From Russula earlei (taxonomy: Eukaryota; Basidiomycota; Agaricomycetes; Russulales; Russulaceae): DNA of 64,000 nucleotides. Where the stretch lies: the NCBI GenBank assembly GCA_025769875.1, contig JAGFNK010000055.1, forward strand, positions 62,001 to 126,000, in the 5' to 3' direction. A program made the translations under genes and the position numbers. Position 1 is the first letter of the stretch, and the number at the start of each line of letters is the position of its first letter. Below, one piece after another: positions 48,024-59,733 of the stretch. The notes under the pieces are model-generated. The model was not told where the DNA came from. It saw only the letters and a list, made by a program, of their open reading frames with translations, and ran no database searches.

Positions 48024-48351
48024 AAACATGACGAAGTTGCGCCGAATGGTGAAATGCGGCGCATTGCGTATTAATGTGTAATTTAATTAGAGGACGGGGA
48101 CAGCGTAAATGAGGGGTGGAGCAAAAGATGATGTTAAAATACAGTAAAAATTGCATGCGCGAGTTGGATGCGCTCTAGACGGGGATCACAGTTGGATTTG
48201 TGGTCAACAGAGTATGCGGTAGCAATTACACCCAAAAGCTGACAGCAGAATGTAAGCAAATGTGGGTGTGGGGGGTCAGCTCGAGCCGTGGGAGGAAGGG
48301 AGAAGGCGTGCGTGGAAGAAAGAGGCGTCGGCTTGCATCATAACAGTCCAC

Positions 48352-51300
48352 TCACGGCGCGCCGAATGTGTTGTCACGCAGGCGGTCGACGAGTGGTGTT
48401 CCGCTGAACACTTCCGCGAGCACCTCCTTGACGTCTTCGACGTAGACGAAGCGGATGCCAGTCTTGACGCTCTCTGGCACGTTCTCCTCGATGTCGGCGC
48501 GGTTCGCCGCCGGAGCGAGGATCGTCTTGATGCCCGCGCGATGCGCCGCCAAGATTTTCTCCCTGAGTCCGCCGACGGGAAGCACCTGTCCGACGAGGGA
48601 AATCTCGCCGGTCATGGCGATGTCCGGGTTGATCGGCGTCTTCGTAAAGAGCGACACGAACGCGGAGAGCAGCGCGGTGCCCGCGCTTGGGCCCTCCTTG
48701 CCGACGCTGCCCTCGGGCATGTGGACGTGTACGTCGCGGTCGTTCAGGATCATAGCCGACGGATCTTCCGTCACGCCGAGCGCATGTGCGTGCGCTTTGG
48801 TCCAGCTTAACGCGATCTGGGCGCTCTCGCGAATGACTTCGCCCAGCTTGCCCGTCAGCTGCAAACCGCCCTTGCCTGGAGTTATCTACAGCGCATCGAA
48901 GTTCATGGGTGTGAAAATAATGCAGCAAAAGAGCAGACGCACGGTTGCTTCGATGGGCATAACGGCACCAGAGCCATTGCCGAGGTAGCCTAAACCGGTA
49001 CTGACACCTGCGGGCGGCGGGCGCATGTACATTCGGTCCTTGTGGTAGACGGGCGGGCCAACGTAATCTTTCAAGTTCTCTGGGGTGATGCGGATGTGCA
49101 CGTGGTCAGGCACCTTGAACGGCTCGCGTTTTTCCGTGGTCACTTTGTTCTCTGTGCTCGATGTCTCTGCGAAGACACGCGGAGTTGAGGGTTCAGGTGC
49201 AGCAGAATCATTCACGGGGAGATCCTGCGCTGAAACGACGTTGTCTGTGGCATCGGTTGAGGCAGGTTGGGTCTCAGTTCCGGGGAAGGCATCTTCACCG
49301 AGGTCCTCGACGACCTTCAACGATGCTTTGCGGTAGATCTTGTCGATATGCTTCTTAAGATTCCGCACTCCACTCTCGCGGCAATAGTATTTGATGAGGA
49401 CATCGACGGAGGCAGGGTCCAGTACGACGTCGGCATCCTTGAGACCGGAGGCCTCCTTTGCCTGAGGGCCAAGATATCTCTCCGCGATCATTGACTTCTC
49501 CTCCGAGACGTAGCCAGAAACTTCGATGACTTCCATGCGATCGAGGAGCGGTGCCGGAATTGTATCGAGAATATTGGCTAGGAAGCTGTAAGTATTGAGT
49601 GGACGAAGGGGGGCGCGAAGGCATACCTGTACAGACGAACAGCACACGAGAGAGGTCGACAGGAACATCCATGCTAGGTATATGAATAAGCATTGGTGAC
49701 GGGGAAGAAATACCAAAAGGACGCACTAGTGATCTAAAAACGCGTTATTCTGTTCCGGGTCGAGCATCTCCAGCAGTGCACTTGCAGGGTCGCCATTAAT
49801 GCCACGCCCGACCTTGTCCACCTCGTCGATCAGAACGAGCGGGTTCTCTGTACCAACACGCTTGAGGGCTTGAATGATCTTACCGGGAAGGGCACTACTC
49901 TCGCATCGGTATGCGGTCCGAAAAGAAGAGCGGCGGACGTACCCCACGTAAGTCCTCCGATGACCCTTAATTTCCGCAACGTCCGTCAATCCGCCCACGG
50001 AGAATCGGAAAAACTGCCGTCCGAGGGCACGAGCGATCGACTTGCCGATAGAGGTCTTGCCCACACCTGGCGGACCGACCAGGCAAATGATCTTGCCCTG
50101 CACGCTCCCGCGTAACTTCCCGACAGCTAAAAACTCTAATATGCGATCCTTGACATCTTTCAGCCCGTAATGATCCTCGTCTAAAACCCTCTTGGCGTGT
50201 GAGATCGAGTAATTTTCAGGTGAATACTGACCCCAGGGAATCTGAGTGATCCAGTCGAGGTAATTGCGCGTGACATTCGCTTCTGACGCTGCGGGTTCAA
50301 GGTGTGCGAGCTTCGCAAGTTCCTCCTCAAACACGCGTTTGACGAGTTCCGGCATGGCTAGCTGTGCCGCACGGGCTTTGAGCTTCTCGATCAATTTGTC
50401 CTTACCATCGCTTTCCATGCCGAGCTCTTTTTTGATGCCCTTGAGCTGTTCCATGAGGTAGTACTCACGCTGGCGCTTTGCGATTTTGCTATCCACATCG
50501 CGCGAAAGCTTTGACTGCAGCTGAGCATTGATCAATTCTTTCTTAAGGACGAGAAGCGCTTTTCGGAGGCGGTCTTCGACAACGAGGGACTCGAGGACGT
50601 CCTGAAGTTCGCCAACATCACCAGTGGAGACCGCGGCAGCAAAGTCTGCGAGCTTGTCGGGCTCGTCAAAGACATTGGACGCAACCTGGTTGATGGAGAA
50701 GTTGGTAATTTGATCACGGAAAAGCGGATTAAGTTGGGCGATGTCTTTAAATACAGAAACGATCTCGGACATGAAGGCGCGGATATATTGGTCGTCCTTT
50801 TTATAGGGTTGTGTGTGGAGGTTGGTGATGTTTACTATCGAGACTCGATAATCCTGAAGGAAAGATGTCTGGAGAGGTGCTGAAAAAGAGCCGTAAGTTA
50901 ATACTTGAAGACAGTGATGCTTAATGCTGGCGTACCTGGATAACGCTTTGTATGATCCATAGCCGGTTCAGAATCCATCGCCTGAGGAGAAGGCGGAGGA
51001 GTGGGTAGCTGCTCTTGATCGGAAGGCGGCTCGGAATCAATCTGCTCTAATTGAACCGTGGACGGTTGAGAGCCCCCCGCTTTGACCAGATTTGTGATCT
51101 TAATCCGGCGGTGGGGGTAAAGAACAGCTGTCAACCCTTCTTCCTTCTCGTCCTCTTTCCCAGGTCCACCGGTCGCGGCAAACACACTTGTGATCTGAGC
51201 GAATACACCGACAGGGTGAACAGAGTTGATATCGGTGATGACATCCGAATCTGCCCGTTCATCTTTCAGTAGGAACGCGCCCAAGTAGGGTTGGCCGCGC

Positions 51301-51824
51301 TTCATCATTTCTTTTATAGCGGCAACGACCTGGGGATTTCTAATGACCACTGCCTTGTAAAAACCAGGGAACAGAGGTCGTCGGGCTATGGGAAGGGCGA
51401 GAACTTGTGGGTAATTCTCCGGGACGGATTGGCGGGAGATAGACGTCGAAGAAGGGGACGAGGGAGAGTCAGTAGGTGGCGGGGGCGGAGGGTCTGAGCT
51501 ATCTGGATTGTCTCCGTTCGAAGATGAAGAGGAGGATGGGGGGGACGAGCCTGCAGCAGAGCCGCCGGCATCATGTGGGACGCTGTCCAGTCGGACTACG
51601 TCAGACAGAAGCGAGTTCCCACTGGGAGAGGGCTGGGCATGAGACAAGGGTTGTTTTAGTGGTCGTTGAGAAAATGAAGAGAGACGGCCTGCGATGACTG
51701 AGTAATGGCGAATTGTCTTGAGCGAGGGTGTGGGTCGTGCACTGGGGATGGTGCGTAAAGGATAGTGAGTGGGAGACCTCGCAGGGGAGGCACGGAGGCT
51801 GGCAGCTATGGATGTGAGAAACAT
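48352..51824 (-). CDS. PIM1: Mitochondrial Lon protease
   Basis: Lon is the ATP-dependent AAA+ serine protease of the mitochondrial matrix, which degrades damaged proteins. The start [19 protein letters not shown] at 51824 begins an Arg/Ser-rich presequence ([19 protein letters not shown]). The substrate-binding N domain follows ([34 protein letters not shown]), then coiled coil ([40 protein letters not shown]). The AAA+ core has Walker [14 protein letters not shown] and Walker [15 protein letters not shown]. The protease domain has the catalytic Ser in [13 protein letters not shown] and the Lys in [14 protein letters not shown]. It ends [11 protein letters not shown] Thr/Glu/Pro-rich insert (about residues 800-860, [16 protein letters not shown]) interrupts the region between the AAA+ and protease domains, as in fungal Pim1. 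Confidence 0.95.
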
Positions 51825-52049
51825 CTGAAGCCAGCCTCACGCGGTTGTTTTAACTCGAATCGAAACGACTTTTGACGACGCCAGTAGGACGACTGGACGA
51901 CGAGTGGTGAAGCCGACGAATGACAAGGACGAGTACGACTTTGCGAGCAACACAACAGAGCGACGGCGACGAGGCCGACCGATGAGGCGTCGGGTCCGGT
52001 CCGGTGAGTCCGCTGTCCATTGTCATCGCTGTTGATACCCAAGCCAAGC

Positions 52050-52412
52050 AGGACTTTCGTGAATCTATGCCGCCCGTATGACTTTGGACCCATCCGAGTC
52101 CACAGAGCCCATCATCTAACCGCTTCGCACCGGACGCCGTCCCTTCAACCTCTCAATCCCACTCCTAAGGCTATGGTATGGCATCACCGACGAGCTCGGG
52201 AGCAGTGACGCGCTCGCAAAGTCACCCTCCATCGTCTCTAGAGTGAACCCTAATTCTGTCCATAGCCGCGCGAGGAGTTCTTCTTTGGCCGTGGCAGTCT
52301 TCACGAGAAACGACATCGTAGATAGAGTTTGTCTAGATCTGCTTGGGTAACAACTCGTTTGTCGACTTTGTGAGTGAGTGGGACCCAGTTGGCGGCTTGA
52401 ATTGAGTCACGG
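52050..52412 (-). pseudogene. Decayed partial copy of the coiled-coil gene at 23456-25120
   Basis: The plus-strand DNA matches 23437-24076 in the same orientation with many short identical blocks: TTTCGTGAATCTA, CGAGTCCACAGA, CCGTCCCTTCAACCTCTCAA, TATGGCATCACCGACGAGCT, GTGACGCGCTCGC, CACCCTCCATCGTCTCTAGA, AGGAGTTCTTCTTTGGCCGT, CTTCACGAGAAACGACATCG, GTTTGTCTAGATCTG, CTCGTTTGTCGACTTTG and GTTGGCGGCTT. Internal deletions shorten about 640 bases to about 360 and break the frame. The copied part covers the 3' exons, an intron edge and the 3' flank, so it was copied as DNA rather than as spliced mRNA. It sits between the Lon and 52442 genes. Confidence 0.8.
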
Positions 52413-52441
52413 GACCATTATGTACCCTTGCTTCTCCTCTC

Positions 52442-55400
52442 ATGAGTGGTAAATCTGCGGCGGACCTCATCCAGAGCAACTCACAGATCTATCGCGTACA
52501 TTCACGCCGTTTAGCTAACCCCGCGGATGCAGACATCTTCATCAACTCTGCCCGCAGGCTAACAACCTTCTTCTCTGACCCGAGGGCTTATTATGCCGAA
52601 GCCCAGCAACCGGTGCGTCCTGGATACTCCTATATACACTACTCAAAGCACAACAGTTCCCTTTCACTCGTCATTGCTTTCATAGATCCCTGTGCTCATG
52701 TCGTTTCTTTGTCTAGATAGTTGACATTCTCGAGGTGAAGCGTTCTCATCACATTGCGTTGACTCAACCTGAAGACTTCGCCTCATAGGTTGCGCATAAC
52801 TCATTGAAGACTGTCCTTCCTAGTGTGTTTAGCAGGCCCGGCTTCCTGGATAGATCCGTCATTCCTGCAGAAAAGGCCCCTCTTTTCGACGCCTTTGATA
52901 AACTCGTCAACAGTGTAACACTACATGTATCTCTCTTCAATAACAAGCCCTTACGTGGTAAGTCACATTTCTTGATGCCGGGGTTGTCTGATTTTTTTTA
53001 AACTTTGAAACCAATAAGACAGACTTCTCTCATTTCTATCGTCAATCGGCGTTGCGCTGCCACCAGGAACAACAAACGCGATGTCTCCTCACACGACGAT
53101 CCAAAACTCTGGCACGCCGTCTACGGGACTTAACACCGCCCGTCAAATTCAAATGGTGACGCCGACAGGGCCTACTTCATCAGGATCCATTGACATGACG
53201 CCAGGCTTGCCTCCGACTTTGACAGGTGCCACAGGTGCTCATCCCGTCACCCCTGTGCCAACGTCGGCCCATGTTCAAGCGCTATCCGTAGCACCCATCG
53301 AAGATGCTAGTGATGACAAAACTGTGGTTCAAGAGATCTTGAACCAACAAATCATACCATCTCCAGCTAGTGAGTCCCTCCCCAGTCCCCAGTCCCCCGT
53401 CACAATCACCTGTTCACCTGGGATCAATCCAGATCCCGTGGAAACCGATCAAAAGTATCCTGTCCCCGTTTCCTTGTCCAAGTCGTCCGTAACGCCTTCG
53501 TCCGACGTCGTTCTTCTAGTCTCGCCTACATCATCCCAAAATAATCCGACAACACCCCCCGTCGCGACGTCGTTCATGCCTTCTAACTCTACGGCGAAAG
53601 GCGGGAATCCTCAGTCTATACCACCATCTCTCGTATCCACAGCTCAGGTTGGGGTAGCGCAGGCCTCACAGGGTGTCCCACCGTCTCAGGTTCAGGCCCC
53701 TGTACAGATTCCTGATTCAGTACCCAATGTCTCTTTACCGTCCGACAAAGAGAAGTTGAAGCCACCTCCAAAACGGCAATCCTCTGCGCTAGACTTCCTA
53801 CAGCTGGATTTGCGGGCTGCACGCGAGAAGAAGATGCGAGCTTCTGCACTAGCTGCAGGAGAACAGAAACGTCTGTCTAGTCCTCTGGCATATCCGGAAG
53901 CTGTACCCTCAACGCCCATACCAGTAGCGGGAGCTGCTGTGACTACATCGCCGGTGTCAACCCCAACTGCTGATGTGCCGGACACACCAGCAGCTTTAAT
54001 TCAAACGTCCACCTCCCATACCGCTGCCCAAGCCGCCCCAGATCGTACACCCCAAAATTTTCACCGTGATTTGAGGAAAATGAATTCTCGCAATGTGTCC
54101 ATCGTCAGCCCTCGCAGACTACAGATCACAGGTCGTGTACGGGTGCCTATATCTGAGCCAGGTTCATCCAGTTCTCCGATTGTGATCGATGAAGACGAGG
54201 AGCATACGTCTATCCCTGTAAACGGGCTGATAGAAGCTGATGCGTCGTCGCCGACTCCTAATCCAGAGGCAACACCAACGGCGTCAGATCCTCAGGAGGT
54301 GCAGGGAAGTAAAGGGGATGCAAGGGACGATCGCAAACCTCAAGTTGATCAAGATGGAAGAGTAATATTGCCCCAGGAACATTCTTCTGTATCCAAGGTT
54401 GAGTCCCGTCCTCTCGTCTCAAACCATGAACTCTCTGCAGCAAACACCCCAAAAGCTGAAGAAGCGGTGCAGAACACCCCTGTCTCCTCTACTTCCGACC
54501 CACTTTCGTCCTCCGCTACGGTACTGCTTACTACTCCAGCCTCTAGAACAAGGGCGTCTGCAGCTTCTATACCTATTGACCCTGCTAGGGCTCAACTTCA
54601 GTACGCAGCGCATGGAAAAGTGCATGGGAAAGTGCCCGAAATCGTGGAGAGTTCCAAACCTTTAAGCATTGACACTGCGTCTGGTGCCACTATTGGGCCT
54701 TCTTTAGGTGTCCAGTCCTCTGCTCATAGCATCGATCCTACCCCCGCTGCTATTGGTGTTATGGCCGCACCCAAAGACAAGGACATAGAAATGATGCCCC
54801 TAGAAACTGCGAAGACAGCACCTATCGAGGCATTTACTGATTTCTCTCCTGCACTGGTGGTCAGTCTCGATGATGTTGGACCAGCGTCAAATATTGTTCG
54901 GCCTGATGGTACCGAACAGCGCGTGACCGCTGTCTCTGTAGCTGAAGAAGCATCACGAGCCGAGAAGCATCAGAGGCCTCCCAGCCCCAGTGATAGTGAC
55001 ACCAGGAGGGTATCACAAAGAAAGTCAGCGGAAAGGCAACAAGACCCCTCCGTTTCTCAGTCGGTCATTGTTCGGTCACCTGGCCTAGCTCCCTTCGGTC
55101 TTGGCGCGGGGTTGCGAGAGCAATTCGGCCGTGCAGGGACGGCGACACCTCCGACACCTTCGATGTCCAACCTTAATGTGAGTGTGTCGAAGCTGCCTGT
55201 CCCTGCTACCGAGGACCGTCCAAGTACCGAATCGCGGAAGTGACACGTATATCTCATGCTCCTCCATCGCCCCTCCAATCGCGGTTCTTGGCTCTCGCTC
55301 TGGAGATTCGAGCGCGTCAGACTCTCGCTCAAGTCTCACCCTCACCTGGAAACAAGTTATCAGGTGCTGAAAACGCGCTGGTCAAGGCCGAAGAGCTTGA

Positions 55401-56101
55401 AGAAGACGAGATGGTGGATGAGCTGGCGCCGCTCTTTGGGAAAGAAATGACCGTGATCTGCATGGACAGGGCTCACGATACTTTTGGAGAATTCACGTGG
55501 AGCTTTACTCTTCCTCGAGCTGAGTGGGACAGGGTTTCGCAATGGATCCGAGCACCTGAGAACGTCGAGTGTGTACACGCGTTACTTTCCTGTTCTAACG
55601 TCCTAATTTTCAATCTATACCCCTTCTAGCTCGGACATCTCGCAGGCAAAATGTATAACTCTAGGCTGTTACTCTGTGCAGGAGCTTGACCTGTATGCTA
55701 ATCAAGGCAACTTGGTTCGTGAGAAATGGATCGAAAATCTCAGGCCGATTCCATGGGCAAATGTGCCGCGCCATCTGTGGGCACTGATCAATGACACAGT
55801 CACAGCTGTGTTCCCTCCTCATATGGTACCGTATTGTCTCTTGTACTCGGCCCCCCCTGATGACTAGTATTGCGTCTAGTCTCCTGATGACCTTTTTGAC
55901 GTTTCTCCTTACTTGAAACCGGGGCTCAATAAGATATCGTTTACGCAGATTGAAGATATGGCTGGGTATGTACTTGTGCTTCATGAGCACTGTCCGACTC
56001 GTGGCCAGCTGGTGCCCCTTTATGAGCGATGGGACTTGGAGAGGCGCTTCAGAGAACAACTGCATATGTTGGCTCGCCCCTTTACTATTGAGGAATGGTA
56101 G
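52442..56101 (+). CDS. Large Pro/Ser/Thr-rich protein of unknown function
   Basis: I recognise no family. The N-terminal exons give MSGKSAADLIQSNSQIYRVH, DADIFINSARRLTTFFSDPR, VDILEVAHNSLKTVLPSVFS, APLFDAFDKLVNSVTLHVSL and DRLLSFLSSIGVALPPGTTN, a helical domain of about 160 residues. One exon of over 2 kb then encodes a disordered Pro/Ser/Thr/Val-rich region with a short basic segment (KPPPKRQSSALDFLQLDLRA). An intron with a GTGAGT donor at 55178 and an acceptor at 55304 keeps the frame. The C-terminal domain has GKEMTVICMDRAHDTFGEFT, LPRAEWDRVSQWI, QELDLYANQGNLVREKWIEN, VSPYLKPGLNKISFTQIEDM, LVLHEHCPTRGQLVPLYERW and the end FTIEEW. Two ordered ends joined by a long disordered linker suggest a scaffold or chromatin-linked protein, but that is a guess. 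Confidence 0.75.
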
Positions 56102-56208
56102 AAGCCTGGTGACGATCATAATCTCTCACTCACTAAATATGACTAGTCGTCTTATCGACGCAGAGTGGTGAACAGTAGGTAGAAACTTAGAGATAAGATT
56201 AAAGTGAA

Positions 56209-56294
56209 GGTTCAGTGGTCTAATGGTTATGATTTCTGTCTCACATTTGTGATACCTTCACAGAAGGTTCCCGGTTCGATCCCGGGCTGAACCA
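56209..56294 (+). tRNA. tRNA-Val(CAC): tRNA-Val (anticodon CAC) with a 13-base intron
   Basis: The acceptor stem GGTTCAG/CTGAACC pairs fully, with discriminator A at 56294. The D arm is GTCT..TGAT. The anticodon stem TCTGT/ACAGA pairs fully across an intron. The loop is C-T-CAC-A-C, with T33 and the anticodon at 56242-56244. The intron TTTGTGATACCTT (56246-56258) sits after position 37, as in other nuclear tRNA genes. The T arm CCCGG-TTCGATC-CCGGG is perfect. Internal promoter boxes A (TGGTCTAATGG) and B (GGTTCGATCC) are present. A run of T follows. Confidence 0.93.
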
Positions 56295-56295
56295 C

Positions 56296-56301
56296 TTTTT
56301 T
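56296..56301 (+). terminator. RNA polymerase III T6 terminator of tRNA-Val
   Basis: Six T residues begin two bases after the discriminator base, as expected for Pol III termination. Confidence 0.8.
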
Positions 56302-56384
56302 GACGTCTGGTGAAGCACGTCTTCCTTAAGCCTCCACGAGGCACACCGGAGGATCTCTTACAAGTAGGACCGCAAGGAAGGCTG

Positions 56385-58682
56385 TCATTTCTTGGTGAAG
56401 TAGCTCGCGATCCCTCCCTTCTGTACACTGGACCTCGACGGCTTGCGCTGCAATGCCGGTGCGCTCTTCGCGGGCGGCTTCAACGCCTTCTCGTCCGTTC
56501 CGCCTTCATCTTTCACCACTGCAGCGTCAGCGACTTTCTTGCCCTTTCCCTTTCCCTTCCCCTTCCCCTTCGCGGGCTCTTTCTCCGGAGGCGGCTCCTC
56601 CTCGTCCACGGATTCGTACGAAGAATAGTCCTCGGTCACTGCGTGAAATCGAACGAGGCATGGCCGCGCATCAACAATGACGCTCGAAGGGAGCTTTCTG
56701 CGCAAAACGCGCGCAGAAAAGGGGGGGTGGGGACCTGTGACATGTCATGACGCACCGACGTAACCCTTGCCGTCCATGGTCGTTCGAGACTTGACCACCC
56801 GCCTCTTCCTGAGTCCGTTGCGGCCCACGGGCACCACTTTCTTGGGCTTGCGTTGAGCCTTGCGGGCGGCCGGCGCACGCCCGGGCTCCGGTTCCGGTTC
56901 CGGCTCGGTCTCTGGCCCACGATCTTCCATCTCTACATCGGTGGCCGGCGGAGGCGTCGCTGGTTCTGAGATTGAGGCAGCGCGAGGCACCTTCGTGACA
57001 TGATCTAGACACGACAAAAAAAAAAAAAAAAAAAAAAAAACAGAGGGCGGCGACGCGGCCGTCGGCTCAGCTCTAATTCGTCCGAGAGTGGGGAAGTGAA
57101 ACAAAAGGGGGGGGGGGAGGGGTTGATTGAGAGAGAGGATTCCTACCGTCGTCGATGTCCATCATCGCCCGCAACTCCTTCTCCGCATCGGAGTCGGGGG
57201 GCACCGCCGCTTTCCGCTTGATCTTCTTATACGCAGCTTTGGTGGTGGGCGGCGGCTTCGGCGCCTCATCGTCTTCGTCATCCGAGATTGCAGCCACCCT
57301 CGTGGCGCGTGGCGCGCTGTTGGATTCGGTACGTCCGGTCGGCGGCTTCACGGGCGCTCTCGTGCTCTCCTCATCTTCAGAATCCGAAAGTTTCAACAAC
57401 GTGGACTTCCTTTCGACCAGCTGAAAAAAAAAACCCCCCGCTGACGTCAACCTCGGCCTCGGCAAGGTCAGAAGAGACCAAAGAAAAAAACCTTATTTTT
57501 CGGCTTGGAAGGTTGGAGTTCTGACTTGGGGCCCGGTTTGGACGCCGGGGAAGATTCCGCCGGTTCGACTTTGGGCTTCGAGTCGGAGGCCGCAGGCTTT
57601 GCTTTGCTGAAATCGAGCTTCCCAGAAGGTTTCGGCTTCGCAGGCTCCTCCTTGACTTCAAGTTTGACGTCCTTTGGTTCGGATTTGACGACAGGCTTGG
57701 TTTCTTCGGTTGTAGAAGGGGCCTTCGATAGACCGGGAAGTTTGTTCTTGGAGGTAGAGGCGGCGTTGGCGGCGGAGGACTTCGTATCAGGTGGGGATCG
57801 GGCCGGTCGAAGATCTGTCCGTTCCTGTGTAGTAGCGAAGCAGTCCCCGGTTAGAACTGGGGGAAGCGGGAGCCTGAGGTGGGCGCAGGAGCGACGTTAC
57901 CTTGATGTTGGTGTGCCAATTCGGGCCGGTGATTCGACCTAATGCGACGGTAAAGCCGGTGCCCGCACCTTTGTCTGTTTCTCGAAGACTCTTCGCGGGT
58001 TCGCACAAAAGGGCTGGTTCCTGAATGCGGATTCGCGCGTGAAGCGAGACCGAGACGGGGATGGGGAGGGGACGTGAATGGCGCTCACACGAATGGGTGC
58101 GGGGGAGAGGCTATAGATGTGGACAAAATCGATGCGCGCATACTGCTCCTTTGAGGCTAGAGAAGGGGGAGGGGGGGGGGAGATGTCAGAAAGGCTCTAC
58201 CAGAAAACCGACGCTCGCGGGAACGAGAAGAGGTCGCACGCACTCTCAAGGTCTGCTTCGCCCACCAATGTGATTTTCGTCTCGGGAACATGTTCCGAGC
58301 CTTCGTCCGTCTCTTGCTCGTCCACGGTCATCGCGTCCGCATCTCGCACGCTGTCCAGGTACGAGGTGCGCGGCTCTCCTCCGATGATATAGGTCGCGTG
58401 AGCCGCGTCCAAAGAGCCTGCACGCTCGGAGTGGTAGGAGGCAAGCTCACTGGGAGAGAAAAGGACACTGAGAGTGCAGCACGCACGGACGACGTGGGAG
58501 CGCACTTTTTGGCCTTGTTCACGTGGATGCCGAGAGCATGGCTTAGAGAACGATACGTTACCTGGAGGGAAAGAACGAGAGTGAGATCATGGCACGAGCG
58601 CGGCACGAGACTGGGGGCGTACGATGTTCTTTCCGACAACGAGTTCCTCTGTGAGAAAGTCCAGAACACTATCTGATGACAT
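56385..58682 (-). CDS. DNA polymerase delta subunit 3 (Cdc27/Pol32 type)
   Basis: This subunit links polymerase delta to PCNA in replication and repair. The start is MSSDSVLDFLTEELVVGKNIV at 58682, spliced to TYRSLSHALGIHVNKAK and ELASYHSERAGSLDAAHATY. It continues ETKITLVGEADLESA, then YSLSPAPIRDPALLCEPAKS. These are the conserved N-terminal winged-helix region. The middle is Lys/Ser/Pro/Glu-rich and disordered (KSRRSLRSRNLLG is in a shadow frame; the real frame gives KPAASDSKPKVEPAESSPAS-type sequence). The C-terminal part has a basic cluster (RKAQRKPKKVVPVGRNGLRK), YSSYESVDEEEPPPEKEPAK, a Gly-Lys repeat, and ends KGGIASYFTKK. That end matches a PCNA-interacting (PIP) motif, with Ile and the YF pair in place. 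An A25 run (57016-57040) lies in an intron. The stop is at 56385. Confidence 0.85.
57016..57040. repeat. A25 homopolymer in a polymerase delta subunit intron
   Basis: Twenty-five A on the plus strand, so T25 in the transcript, inside an intron of the minus-strand POLD3-like gene, where it can serve as the polypyrimidine tract. Confidence 0.9.
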
Positions 58683-58895
58683 GCCAGAAAGTTTGGATCG
58701 GAAGCGTTGTGGTTGTGGACAGGCACGTAGGTATGAGGCGAACGCGTGTAAATGACGCGCTTTACACAATCCACAATCCACCCACGGCCATTTACGAGTA
58801 CAAGGATCGCATTACATTTACACAATCAAAGGACTTCTCTTGTATTTGTGGCTAAAAAAAAGAAAAAAAAAAGAAAAAAAAAAAAACTCACACCA

Positions 58896-59733
58896 TTTAC
58901 GACTTGCCACCGCCACCAAAGAAGCTAGTTATGTTCTCCATCAATGTTAGGCTCTCTCGAATCTCAATCCCAATGATCTCATTCTCCGGCATGGTATCTA
59001 GCTCCGCCGCCCACGTGTTTTCCGATAAGAATGACTTCACGCCAACGAGTTCTCCATCGGGGGGAGTATCCCGGACGGTTTACATAAAACTGGATGCGAG
59101 AAGCAGCGATGCCTTGCAGCATATCAGGATACAAGTCCAGGACAAGTTTCTGGGCCCTCTATGTCCACACATAGCAGTCAATATATATAGGTGGTGATTT
59201 GCTCTCGAGCCCAGACCACCCACCTTATAATTTCGGTCTTTGTGTGACCTTATCAGCTTGCCGTCGAAACTGAAATAGATCCTCTCTCTGGCTCCGCCCC
59301 CCGCGCCGTACTGATTATTTGAATAGGTGCCGTACGCCGTGGAGGGGGCATAGGAGTATGCGGAGGGGGCGTAGGAGTAGGCGGAGGGGGCATAGGAGAA
59401 GGCGGAGGGGGAATAGGAGTAGGCGGAGGAGGCATACTGGTATGGGTGTTGATATTGATATTGATATGGGTAGGAGGGGGTGTCCGAGTAGTATGACAGG
59501 GCCGACGGGGTCCTGTGCCTGCGGTGGCGGCGCGATCTTCGGTATGTCGAGTATGGGTCGAATGGATCGTACATCGGTGCTGTCCCTCGGAAGTGAGAAG
59601 CGCTACTCCCGACATCTGAGAAGGGAGGGGGAGAGACTAGGAAAAACAAGAGACAGTCGCAGATTACGGACAAAGATCTATGGGCCAAGATCGGATCAGA
59701 CTCACGAGGGTGTCCTGGCGGAGAGTCGTCCAT
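58896..59733 (-). CDS. Tyr/Ser-rich repeat protein, tandem paralog A, function unknown
   Basis: I do not recognise the family. Three exons: MDDSPPGHP (intron GTGAGT..CTAG), then LSPPPFSDVGSSASHFRGTA, YDPFDPYSTYRRSRRHRRHR, Tyr/Gln-rich sequence (PYQYQYQHPYQYA), four heptads of SAYSYAP type, and GARERIYFSFDGKLIRSHKD. A second intron (GTGGGT..ATAG) leads to RAQKLVLDLYPDMLQGIAAS, RIQFYVNRPGYSPDGELVGV, KSFLSENTWAAELDTMPENE and IIGIEIRESLTLMENITSFF, ending GGGGKS. The N-terminal half is disordered, basic and prion-like. The C-terminal 110 residues look folded and are the conserved part. No signal peptide or membrane segment is visible. Its tandem partner is at 60669-61432. Confidence 0.8.
59341..59433 (-). 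repeat. 21-base minisatellite encoding SAYSYAP heptads
   Basis: Four diverged 21-base units (plus strand GG-C/A-ATAGGAG-T/A-A-T/G-GCGGAGGG type) encode SAYSYSP, SAFSYAP, SAYSYAP and SAYSYAP. The paralog at 60669-61432 has only a single SYAPSMAYS remnant at the same place. Confidence 0.85.

Noticed and set aside
55178..55304. Apparent frameshift after ..TESRK in the 52442 gene
   Set aside because: A consensus GTGAGT donor at 55178 in phase 0 and an AG at 55303-55304 give a 127-base intron that keeps the frame.
56209..56294. Reading the tRNA as tRNA-Glu(CTC)
   Set aside because: That register loses position 26 and gives a wobble-weakened anticodon stem; the CAC register pairs TCTGT with ACAGA fully.
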